Shown here one piece after another: positions 43,533 to 51,115 of a DNA stretch of 64,000 nucleotides. The DNA is from Halobaculum saliterrae (GTDB taxonomy: Archaea; Halobacteriota; Halobacteria; Halobacteriales; Haloferacaceae). Below the pieces are notes generated by a model. The model did not search any database and was not told where the DNA came from. It saw only the letters and a list, made by a program, of their open reading frames with translations. Each line of letters starts with the position of its first letter. The first letter of the stretch is position 1. Where the stretch lies: contig NZ_WUUS01000002.1 in the NCBI RefSeq assembly GCF_009831625.1, positions 390,225-454,224 of the forward strand, read 5' to 3'. Position numbers and translations under genes: made by a program.

Positions 43533-44639
43533 ATGACCACGGGCCCCGGCGACCTCTCCGGCGCGAACGCGGCAGGCGACGTCGACGTGGAGGCGCTGTT
43601 GAAGCGGTTCGGACTCTCCGACAAGGAGATCGACACGTATCTGACGCTCCTCGAGCACGGGGAGGCGAAGGCCAGCACCGTCGCGGAGGCGGCCGGCGTC
43701 TCGAAGCGGTACGTGTACAGCGCCAGCGAGGAGCTGGAGGCCCGGGGGTTCGTCACCGTCAACGACCACGTCACGCCGACAACCATCCGCGCGAACCCGC
43801 CCGGAGAGGTCGTCGACCGCCTCGCGAACGACGCCAAGTCGATGCGGCCGGCGCTGGAGGCCCGGTTCTCCCGGGAGGAGGCCGCCACCGAGCCGTTCGA
43901 GGTGGTCAAGTCCCGCGTCACGGTCGTCAAGCGGATCCGTCGGGCCATCGCCGAGGCGAGCGAGGAGGTGACGCTGTCGTTCCCGCTGGACCGCCTCGAC
44001 GAGGTCACCGACGACCTCCGGGACGCCGTCGACCGGGGCGTGCTGGTGTTGTTACTGCTCACGGGCGCCGACGAGGGCGAAGCCGACCTCGGGGAACGCC
44101 TCTCCGGCGTCGCCACCGCGGCTCGGACGTGGGGACAGCCCATGCCGTCGATGCTCACCGTCGACGGGCGGACGGGGGTCGTCGCCCCTGCGGAGATGGT
44201 CGCACGAACGAACAGCGGCACGCAGGCCATCGTCTTCACCCAACAGCAGCTCGGTCCGGTCATCGTCGGCTCGTTCCTGGGCAACTACTGGCCGGCTGCC
44301 GCCGAGGCGGTCGTGACGGAGCCCGCGCCGCTGCCGGCGACGTACACGAACTTCCGACACGCCGTGTTGCAGGCGGAGCTACACCGTCGGTCGTCGGACG
44401 CCGTCGCCGCGCACGTCTCGGGCCGCCGAACGGACAGCGGCGACCCCGTCGAGACGAGCGGCGAGGTCGTCGAGGTCAGTCAGGGACTCGTCTCGCCCGC
44501 GAACAACGAGTTCCCGGTCCAGCACTCGCTGACGATCGAGGTCGACGACGAGCGGATCTCCGTCGGCGGGAAGGGCGCCTTCGTCGAGGACGTGGAGGCG
44601 ACGGAGATCCGCCTCGAGCCGTCTGTCGCCGGCGAGTGA
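43533..44639 (+). CDS. TrmB-family sugar-responsive transcriptional regulator
   Basis: The 368-residue protein starts at ATG 43533 (MTTGPGDLSGANAAGDVDVEALLKRFGLSDKEIDTYLTLLEHGEAKASTVAEAAGVSKRYVYSASEELEARGFV). The TrmB HTH spans about residues 20-85. A helical connector (RFSREEAATEPFEVVKSRVTVVKRIRRAI) and a sugar-binding domain follow, with WGQPMPSMLTVDGRTGVVAP and the C-terminal FPVQHSLTIEVDDERISVGGKGAFVEDVEA. TrmB proteins switch between activation and repression in response to maltose or glucose. A TATA-like TTATACGG lies about 30 bases before the ATG, so the mRNA is likely leaderless. It is the obvious regulator of the 29.8-42.6 kb block. Confidence 0.9.
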   Translation: MTTGPGDLSGANAAGDVDVEALLKRFGLSDKEIDTYLTLLEHGEAKASTVAEAAGVSKRYVYSASEELEARGFVTVNDHVTPTTIRANPPGEVVDRLANDAKSMRPALEARFSREEAATEPFEVVKSRVTVVKRIRRAIAEASEEVTLSFPLDRLDEVTDDLRDAVDRGVLVLLLLTGADEGEADLGERLSGVATAARTWGQPMPSMLTVDGRTGVVAPAEMVARTNSGTQAIVFTQQQLGPVIVGSFLGNYWPAAAEAVVTEPAPLPATYTNFRHAVLQAELHRRSSDAVAAHVSGRRTDSGDPVETSGEVVEVSQGLVSPANNEFPVQHSLTIEVDDERISVGGKGAFVEDVEATEIRLEPSVAGE

Positions 44640-44736
44640 GCCGGACGCTCGAAAACGTGTCGGTCGGATCGGACGGGTCGAACGAGCGAATGGAACCTGA
44701 CGCAGGGATCGGCCGGCCGACCGGCCCTCGGGAACC

Positions 44737-45036
44737 TCACTCCCGGTACAGCGAGTATGTGATGAACCCGAACCCGAGCATGGTGAGGGCGCTCTGGACC
44801 AACACCCCATAGAGGATGACCGGCTGCGAGGGGCTCAGGGGGAGCAGATCGCCCACGAGGTCGACCCCGCCGCCCAGGATACTTCCGGCAGTGACGATCG
44901 CGAACCCCAGCGCCAGCGAGCGGAGTTCCGCGGCGCCCGTCCGACGGTAGGCGGTCCACGAGAGATACGTGATCGTCGCGCCGAAGACGAACGTCAGCGT
45001 CTTGGTCGCCGCGATGGCGATGGTGAGGTGGCTCAT
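44737..45036 (-). CDS. Small membrane protein (haloarchaeal DUF7521 type)
   Basis: The 99-residue protein starts at ATG 45034-45036 (MSHLTIAIAATKTLTFVFGATITYLSWTAYRRTG), overlapping the upstream HTH gene by four bases. Three hydrophobic helices are visible, with LRSLALGFAIVTAGSILGGGVDLVGDLL and LYGVLVQSALTMLGFGFITYSLY. This small membrane protein is regularly coupled to an ArsR-like HTH gene in haloarchaea. It is presumed to be a sensor or anti-regulator partner, but no function is established. Confidence 0.75.
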   Translation of the reverse strand: MSHLTIAIAATKTLTFVFGATITYLSWTAYRRTGAAELRSLALGFAIVTAGSILGGGVDLVGDLLPLSPSQPVILYGVLVQSALTMLGFGFITYSLYRE

Positions 45037-45419
45037 TGGTCCGCACCCCTGCGGACCTCTCCCCACATGCTCGCGAGGCGATCGGCGGCGTCCTCGGCCG
45101 GGCGTTCGATCTCCACGTCGAGGCTTCGGTCCTCGGCGAGCGCGACGATCACCTCGTTGAAGTCCGTTCGATAGCGGGTCGCGTGGTGGCCGTCCTGCCT
45201 GACCTCAACGCCCTCTGCTAACAACTGTGCCTCGGAAAGCAGGTCCAGCTTTCGGTATGTCGTCGACATGGGTATCTCACACTCCTCTGACACCTCCCCC
45301 GCGGTCAAGGGTTCCTCTAGGTGCTCGATAATCGTCCGACAGTCCTCGTCGTCGAGCGCGTCGAGGACCGACTGGAGGTTCGGCCCGGGTTCGGCCCCCG
45401 GCCGAGAGTCGCGCACCAT
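45033..45419 (-). CDS. ArsR-like winged-helix regulator coupled to a membrane partner
   Basis: The 128-residue protein (MVRDSRPGAEPGPNLQSVLDALDDEDCRTIIEHLEEPLTAGEVSEECEIPMSTTYRKLDLLSEAQLLAEGVEVRQDGHHATRYRTDFNEVIV) is a winged-helix of the type haloarchaea place before DUF7521 membrane proteins. The ATGA overlap with the next gene shows translational coupling. The divergent multicopper oxidase gene starts 113 bases away, so this regulator could act on that shared intergenic region as well as on itself. Confidence 0.82.
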   Translation of the reverse strand: MVRDSRPGAEPGPNLQSVLDALDDEDCRTIIEHLEEPLTAGEVSEECEIPMSTTYRKLDLLSEAQLLAEGVEVRQDGHHATRYRTDFNEVIVALAEDRSLDVEIERPAEDAADRLASMWGEVRRGADQ

Positions 45420-45471
45420 ACGGGCGAGTTACTCGGTCTGTGGTATAGGTTGCTTGGTTCGGTCACGCGAA

Positions 45472-45486
45472 TCCCAGTAATTGGAA
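45472..45486. promoter_or_regulatory. Copy of the TCCCAG-type palindrome in the multicopper oxidase promoter
   Basis: TCCCAGTAATTGGAA is an imperfect version of the palindromes at 49381 and 54701. It lies 13-14 bases upstream of the TATA-like CTAACATATTCC (about 45500-45511). That matches the site-to-TATA spacing at halocyanin. Confidence 0.45.
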
Positions 45487-45531
45487 ACCAGCAGTACCCC
45501 CTAACATATTCCCCCCATACCGTCGAAGTAC

Positions 45532-46683
45532 ATGGTGAATATCGGCGCACCCGGATCCGAGATGAGTCGACGCGAGTTCCTGGCGGCCACCGGCGCGACG
45601 GGCGCGTCGGCGGCGTTCGCGGGGTGTAACGCACCGACCTCCGCTGGCGGACGGACGGCGGTCGGGACCGACGCGGCTTCACCGCAGACCGACTCGGACC
45701 TTCCGACCACCTCGCCGCCCGAGGTCGTCAACGTCGACGAGCAGGGCGGATCGGTGACGATGAAGACGCTCCCGGCGCGCCACGACGTTCACCCGGGCGA
45801 GGCGATGGGCGGCCCCATCGAGTTCCCGCAGGTGTGGGCGTTCCAGGCCGACGACCGCGACCCCTCGGTGCCCGGACCGATCCTCCGCACGACCGAGGGC
45901 GAGGACATGACGGTCGTCCTCGACAACACCGACGGCCAGCGGCCGCACACGCTCCACTTCCACGGCGCCCAGAAGACGTGGGAGAACGACGGCGTCCCCA
46001 CGACGACCGGGATCACGGTCAACCCCGGGGAGAAACACGAGTACGAGATCCCCGCGAACGTGCCCGGAACGCACGTCTACCACTGCCACTACCAGACCCA
46101 CCGCCACATCGACATGGGGATGTACGGCATCTTCCGTGTCGACCCCGAGGGCTACGAGCCGGCCGACCGTGAGTACTTCATGACGGTGAAGGACTGGGAC
46201 TCGCGCCTGCCCCGGATGATGGCCGGCGAGGACGCCGACTACTCGCCGCGCTCGCGCCACCCCGACGTGTTCACGGTCAACGGGAAGGCAGCCCCGCGGA
46301 CGCTTCACCCGGAGGACGGCTCGCCGATGATCGTCTCGCAGGGGGACACGGTCCGCGTCCACTACGTCAACGGCGGATACATGAACCACCCGCTGCACGT
46401 CCACAACCACCGGTTCCAGCTCGTCGAGAAGGACGGCGGTACCATCCCCGAGGCGGCCCGCCACGAGATGGACATCACCGACATCGCGCCCGCGGAACGC
46501 CACACCATCGAGTTCACCGCCGACGCGGAGCCGGGGATCTACCTCATGCACTGTCACAAGGTGAACCACGTGATGAACGGCACCAGCTACCCCGGCGGGA
46601 TGCTCACCGGGATCGTCTACGAGGAGGCGATGGACACCGACATCTTCGCGTCGCTGATGGACTACGCCGGCTACGAGGGCTGA
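45532..46683 (+). CDS. Multicopper oxidase, two-domain laccase-like, Tat-exported
   Basis: The 383-residue protein starts at ATG 45532, about 28 bases after the TATA box, as expected for a leaderless mRNA. A second ATG at 45562 (MSRREFLAAT) is the alternative. A Tat signal SRREFLAATGATGASAAFAGC carries a possible lipobox. Domain 1 has HTLHFHGAQ and HVYHCHYQTHRHIDMGM; domain 2 has MNHPLHVHNHRF and YLMHCHKVNHVMNG. Both domains thus show a complete Cys-His-Met type 1 copper pattern. NirK-type nitrite reductase lacks the HCH triplet seen here, so I favour a laccase-type oxidase acting outside the cell. Confidence 0.88.
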   Translation: MVNIGAPGSEMSRREFLAATGATGASAAFAGCNAPTSAGGRTAVGTDAASPQTDSDLPTTSPPEVVNVDEQGGSVTMKTLPARHDVHPGEAMGGPIEFPQVWAFQADDRDPSVPGPILRTTEGEDMTVVLDNTDGQRPHTLHFHGAQKTWENDGVPTTTGITVNPGEKHEYEIPANVPGTHVYHCHYQTHRHIDMGMYGIFRVDPEGYEPADREYFMTVKDWDSRLPRMMAGEDADYSPRSRHPDVFTVNGKAAPRTLHPEDGSPMIVSQGDTVRVHYVNGGYMNHPLHVHNHRFQLVEKDGGTIPEAARHEMDITDIAPAERHTIEFTADAEPGIYLMHCHKVNHVMNGTSYPGGMLTGIVYEEAMDTDIFASLMDYAGYEG

Positions 46684-46823
46684 GGCCCTCCATCGTCCGG
46701 ATCACGGAGACGGCGTCGCGGGGGATCGAGCAATTAAGTGCCTCGGTGGTGGAGGTGTGGTATGTCAGTTCCTCTCCCCGTCCTCGCGGGCACGCACGGT
46801 CTCCGGCGCCACCGAGGTGGCGG

Positions 46824-48170
46824 ATGGTAGACGTCGTCTTCGCCGCCGGTCGCCTGCTTCTGGCGCTGGTGCTCGTGGTGTTGAACGGCTTCTTCGTCGC
46901 CGCGGAGTTCGCCCTCGTCCGCGTCCGATCCACCTCCGTCGACCAGCTCGCCGAGGAGGGCCGCGCCGGCGCGGACACGCTCCAGCAGGCGATGGGGTCG
47001 CTGGACGACTATCTCGCCGTGACGCAGCTCGGGATCACCCTCGCCTCGCTCGGACTGGGATGGGCCGGCGAGCCCGCGGTGGCGTCGCTCATCGAGCCGG
47101 TTCTCGGGCCGGTTCTTCCGCCCGATATCCTCCATCTCGTCTCGTTCGCGCTCGGGTTCACCTTCATCACGTTCCTGCACGTCGTCTTCGGCGAGCTCGC
47201 GCCGAAGACGATCGCAATCGCCCGAGCCGAGCGGATCGCCCTGTTGGTCGCGCCGCCGCTGAAGCTGTTCTACTACGTGTTCTATCCGGGGCTCGTCCTG
47301 TTCAACGGGACGGCGAACGCCTTCACCAGCCTGATCGGCATCCCCCCTGCCTCCGAGACGGACGAGACGCTGGAGGAACGCGAGATCCGGATGGTGCTGT
47401 CGCGAGCGGGGGAGGAAGGCAACGTCGACGCCAACGAAGTCGAGATGATCGAGCGAGTGTTCGACCTCGACGACACCGTCATTAGGGAGGTGATGGTGCC
47501 GCGTCCGGACGTGGTAGCGATCCCCGCCGACGCGACGCTCGCGGATATCAGGTCGACCGCGCTGTCGGCCGAGCACACTCGATATCCCGTCGTCGACGCC
47601 GACGACGCCGACCGGATCGTCGGTTTCGTGGACCTCAAGGACGTGATGCGTGCCGAGGAGTCGGAGTCGGCGGCAGAGACGACCGCCGCCGACATCGCGC
47701 GCGACGTGCTCGTCGTCCCGGAGACGACGTCGGTCGACGACCTGCTGTTGCAGTTCCGAGACGAGCGTCAGCAGATGGCCGGCGTCGTGGACGAGTGGGG
47801 GAGTCTCGAGGGGATCGCGACCGTCGAGGACGTCGTCGAGGCGGTCGTCGGCGACCTCCGCGACGAGTTCGATGCCGACGACGGCGAGGCGTCGATCCGC
47901 CGACGCGCCGACGGCGGGTACGGGGCCGACGGCGCGGTCGCCCTGCGGACGGTCAACGACGCTCTCGGCACGTCGTTCCACAGCGACGAGTTCGAGACGC
48001 TCGCGGGACTGGTGCTGGATCGCCTCGACAGGGTTCCGGAAGTGGGCGATTCGCTCGAGGTGGACGGCCACACCGTCGAGGTCACCGCGATGGACGACAG
48101 CCGGATCGACGCGCTCTCGATCCGGCCGCTCACCCCGCCCGACGAGGGCGACGACGAGGACGAGAACTGA
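46824..48170 (+). CDS. CNNM/CorC-HlyC family membrane protein (DUF21 + CBS pair)
   Basis: The 448-residue protein starts at ATG 46824 (MVDVVFAAGRLLLALVLVVLNGFFVAAEFALVRVR), the classic DUF21 opening; the longer frame is not conserved. Membrane helices run to about residue 170, with FGELAPKTIAIARAERIA. Then come two CBS motifs (REVMVPRPDVVAIPADATLADI, ARDVLVVPETTSVDDLL) and a CorC_HlyC domain (ADGAVALRTVNDALGTSFHSDEFETLAGLVLDRL). Homologues export magnesium or other divalent ions, gated by nucleotide binding to the CBS pair. It is labelled 'hemolysin' in older annotations without support. Confidence 0.9.
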   Translation: MVDVVFAAGRLLLALVLVVLNGFFVAAEFALVRVRSTSVDQLAEEGRAGADTLQQAMGSLDDYLAVTQLGITLASLGLGWAGEPAVASLIEPVLGPVLPPDILHLVSFALGFTFITFLHVVFGELAPKTIAIARAERIALLVAPPLKLFYYVFYPGLVLFNGTANAFTSLIGIPPASETDETLEEREIRMVLSRAGEEGNVDANEVEMIERVFDLDDTVIREVMVPRPDVVAIPADATLADIRSTALSAEHTRYPVVDADDADRIVGFVDLKDVMRAEESESAAETTAADIARDVLVVPETTSVDDLLLQFRDERQQMAGVVDEWGSLEGIATVEDVVEAVVGDLRDEFDADDGEASIRRRADGGYGADGAVALRTVNDALGTSFHSDEFETLAGLVLDRLDRVPEVGDSLEVDGHTVEVTAMDDSRIDALSIRPLTPPDEGDDEDEN

Positions 48171-48245
48171 TCGCCGAGTCCTCGTGGGGACCTCGACGAC
48201 CCCGTCACTCGTGTCGACCGGCCCGCCGCTCGGATCTACTCCCGT

Positions 48246-49334
48246 TCAGATCGACCAGATACCTCGCTTCCGGTCGAGATACGCGCCGACGACGACGTGT
48301 GGGACCGCGATGACGGAGATCGCGACGCTGTAGAAGCCGACCCAGCCGGCGGCCGAACTGGGGGTCCGTGCCAGGAACGCCGCGCCCAAGCCGAACAGGA
48401 CGAGCGCCCCGACCCACGGGAGCGCCCCGCCGCGTGCGACGCGGCCGATGACGGCCCGCGCGGTCGACGGCCCGTCGTCGCCGGCCGTCAGGCGGGCGGT
48501 GCCGCGGGCGGCGTACCAGCAGGGGAAGTACACCCCGATGGCAAGCGCGGGCGGAACGGTGAGGAAGAAGGCGACGAGCAGGAGCGTCTCGCCGGCGTCG
48601 ACGCGCCACGACCGACTGAAGCGGCCGCGGAGCCCCCCGAGCGACAGGTGTGCACCCACGGCACCGGCGTACACGCCGCCCACCAGGGAGACGGTCGGGT
48701 CGGCGAACAGCCACAGGAACGGTTGCAGCGCTCCCGGCTCGAACACGTTCACCATGTAGCCGCCGTACATCGCGTACAGGCCGGGGTCGACGACGTACGC
48801 CGGGATCAGGACGGCGCCGCCGCGGACGGCCACCGCGAGCGCGCGCTGGACCCGCGATCGGAGGTGGTCGGTCCCGACGACGGCGTCGAGGACTGCGAGA
48901 CCGCCGTGCCCGGCCTTCAGCGCCGTGATCGAGAGCGCAAGTGCCAGCCCGACGACGGGCGAGAGGACGAACAGGTCGTACGCGATCACGATGAGCGCGA
49001 GATACGCGAGGAGGTAGCGGAACCGGAACCCCTGGCCGCGACCGCGGAGGTTCACGACGTGCTCGAAGCCGCCGTGATAGAGGCTGATCGTCCCCATCAG
49101 CCCGAGGTACGCCAGCGCACGATAGCGAAGCGGGACCGCCACATCGGCCGCCGCGAACGCGGCGAACGCGACGGTCAGTCCCGCGAACACGACCCACGAG
49201 CCGAGGACGGCCCGCCGCGCCAGGGCGGTCCCGGCGACGAGCTCGTCGCTCTGTTCTCCCCGCTCCACTTCCCCATCGTCGGACGGAGGGCCGGCGAGCC
49301 ACGTCCGAACCGACGAGCCCAGTCCGGTCGACAT
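48246..49334 (-). CDS. brp: Brp/Blh-type beta-carotene 15,15'-dioxygenase
   Basis: The 362-residue membrane protein has about eight hydrophobic segments. Iron-binding His candidates are LYHGGFEHVVNLRGRGQG (about residue 87), KAGHGGLAVLDAV and the C-terminal AVPHVVVGAYLDRKRG. FPCWYAARGTARL is also a Brp-family block. The enzyme cleaves beta-carotene to two retinal molecules, supplying rhodopsins. It is divergent from the CrtI-like desaturase, so carotenoid precursor and retinal formation share an intergenic control region. No opsin gene is in the window. Confidence 0.9.
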   Translation of the reverse strand: MSTGLGSSVRTWLAGPPSDDGEVERGEQSDELVAGTALARRAVLGSWVVFAGLTVAFAAFAAADVAVPLRYRALAYLGLMGTISLYHGGFEHVVNLRGRGQGFRFRYLLAYLALIVIAYDLFVLSPVVGLALALSITALKAGHGGLAVLDAVVGTDHLRSRVQRALAVAVRGGAVLIPAYVVDPGLYAMYGGYMVNVFEPGALQPFLWLFADPTVSLVGGVYAGAVGAHLSLGGLRGRFSRSWRVDAGETLLLVAFFLTVPPALAIGVYFPCWYAARGTARLTAGDDGPSTARAVIGRVARGGALPWVGALVLFGLGAAFLARTPSSAAGWVGFYSVAISVIAVPHVVVGAYLDRKRGIWSI

Positions 49335-49380
49335 ACGTAGGTTCGATAGGGTCGTTCACTGACGTAATGTCGGCTCGCGC

Positions 49381-49397
49381 TTCCCAGCGGCTGGGAA
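49381..49397. promoter_or_regulatory. Perfect 17-base palindrome between brp and crtI
   Basis: TTCCCAGCGGCTGGGAA has perfect eight-base arms around one central base. It lies 47 bases upstream of the brp ATG and 43 bases upstream of the crtI ATG. It matches the halocyanin-promoter palindrome at 54701-54717 at 14 of 17 positions. Confidence 0.6.
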
Positions 49398-49439
49398 TCG
49401 GGGTCGGTCCTTCCCGAACTCGTTCCGTGCTTATATGCG

Positions 49440-50966
49440 ATGACACGCGAACCGGAGGCGCCGCTCTCGGGGCAGTCAGTCGCCGTGGTCGGCGCCGGCG
49501 TCGGCGGCCTCTCGACGGCCTGTTATTTGGCGGACGACGGGGCGGACGTGACGGTGTACGAACGCAACGACCGGGTCGGCGGCGTCGCCGGCCGGATCGA
49601 GCGGGACGGCTTCGCGTTCGACACCGGGCCGTCGTGGTACCTCCAGCCGGAGGTGTTCGAGCGGTTCTTCGGACACTTCGGGCGCGAGCCCTCCGACTAC
49701 TACGACCTCGTCGAGCTCGACCCCAAGTACCGCGTGTTCTGGACGGACGGCGACCGGGCGACCGTTCCGGACGACCGCGAGGCGGTCCGGGCGCTGTTCG
49801 AGTCGTACGAGGACGGCGCGGGCGAGGCGTTCGACGCCTACCTCGAGCGTGCTCGCGAGTCCTACGAGCTCGGGATGGAGCGGTTCGTCTACACGGACCG
49901 CACGCGACTCCGGGACATGCTCGACGTGGACGTGCTCCGATCGGGTCGCGCGCTCCCGCTGTTGCGGACGATGGACCAGCACGTCGAACGGTACGTCGAC
50001 CACCCGAAGCTCCGACAACTGTTGGAGTACACGCTCGTGTTCCTCGGCGGGTCGCCGTACAACACGCCCGCGCTCTACAGCATGCTCTCGTGGGCCGACC
50101 ACGGCCTCGGCGTCCGCTATCCGGAGGGGGGAATGTACAGCGTCGTCGAGGGGCTGCGGGACCTCGGGTCCTCGCTCGGCGTCGACTACCGCACGGGGAC
50201 CGAGGTGACCGGCGTGACCGGCCGCCGGGGGAGCTTCACGCTCTCCCTGGACGGCGCTCGCGACGCGGGCGCCGACCTCGTCGTCTGTGACGTGCCGCCG
50301 GCGGCGGCCGACCGCGACCTGCTCCTCCCGGGCGACCGGGTCCGCGACGCCGACGGCTGGGAGTCGGCGACGTATGCCCCCTCGGCGTACCTCCTGTACC
50401 TCGGGATCGAGGGCGACGTGGATCCGCTGGCGCACCACTCACATGTGCTCCCGACTGACTGGGACGACCACTTCGAGGCGATCTTCGAGGACTCGCGCTG
50501 GCCCGACGAGCCGGCCTACTACGTCAACGCGCCCTCCGTGACCGACGACACGGTCGCCCCCGAGGGCCACAACACGGTGGTCGTGCTCGTCCCCGTCGCC
50601 CCGGGGCTCCGGGACGACGCGGAGGCGCGCGCTCGGTTCCGCGACCGGATCCTCGCGGACCTCGCCGAGCACGCCGGCGTCGACCTCAGGGACCGGATCG
50701 TGGTCGAGGAGGAGGCCTGTGTCTCAGAGTTCGCGGCGCGCTACGCTCGACCCGAGGGGACGGCGTTGGGGCTGGCGCACACCCTCCGGCAGACTGGTCC
50801 CCTCAGACCGAGCCACCGGGCGGGCCCGGACGGGTTCTACCTCGTCGGCTCCGACACGACGCCTGGGATCGGTGTGCCGATGTGTCTGATCAGCGGAGAA
50901 CACACGGCCGAGGCCGTCCGTGAGGACGAACGCCGGGGGAGGCTCCGTCGGCTGCTGGCGGACTGA
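49440..50966 (+). CDS. crtI: Phytoene/carotenoid desaturase, CrtI family
   Basis: The 508-residue protein has the FAD-binding opening SVAVVGAGVGGLSTACYLADDGADVTVYERNDRVGGVAGRIERDGFAFDTGPSWYLQP and the C-terminal family motif GFYLVGSDTTPGIGVPMCLISGEHTAEAV. Internal RYPEGGMYSVVEGLRDLGSSLGVDYR is also typical. It introduces double bases-conjugating desaturations into phytoene or a related C40 carotenoid at the membrane. Whether it is phytoene desaturase or a later CrtD-like step cannot be decided. A TATA-like CTTATATG lies only about ten bases before the ATG, which is unusual; a downstream GTG (49485) would fit a leaderless mRNA but cut into the FAD motif. Confidence 0.88.
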   Translation: MTREPEAPLSGQSVAVVGAGVGGLSTACYLADDGADVTVYERNDRVGGVAGRIERDGFAFDTGPSWYLQPEVFERFFGHFGREPSDYYDLVELDPKYRVFWTDGDRATVPDDREAVRALFESYEDGAGEAFDAYLERARESYELGMERFVYTDRTRLRDMLDVDVLRSGRALPLLRTMDQHVERYVDHPKLRQLLEYTLVFLGGSPYNTPALYSMLSWADHGLGVRYPEGGMYSVVEGLRDLGSSLGVDYRTGTEVTGVTGRRGSFTLSLDGARDAGADLVVCDVPPAAADRDLLLPGDRVRDADGWESATYAPSAYLLYLGIEGDVDPLAHHSHVLPTDWDDHFEAIFEDSRWPDEPAYYVNAPSVTDDTVAPEGHNTVVVLVPVAPGLRDDAEARARFRDRILADLAEHAGVDLRDRIVVEEEACVSEFAARYARPEGTALGLAHTLRQTGPLRPSHRAGPDGFYLVGSDTTPGIGVPMCLISGEHTAEAVREDERRGRLRRLLAD

Positions 50967-51115
50967 CGCCGGACTGTCCCGCGAGGTCGAGTGATCGTCC
51001 GGACGCGGCACCCGCCGCGGTCGTGGTCGGAGTGTCTACTGTTCGGATCAGTGACATGGGCGCGGATCGTTCGGGGAAACCAAGCTTCTTTGTCCAGGTG
51101 GCGGTGGGACCGACA

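Noticed and set aside
45532..46683. Assignment of the multicopper oxidase as a NirK nitrite reductase
   Set aside because: The HCH triplets and type 1 motifs in both domains do not match the NirK copper pattern, despite the nearby FNT channel and molybdoenzyme.
46824..48170. Calling the DUF21/CBS protein a hemolysin
   Set aside because: The name is historical. The domain set is that of CNNM/CorC divalent-ion transport proteins.
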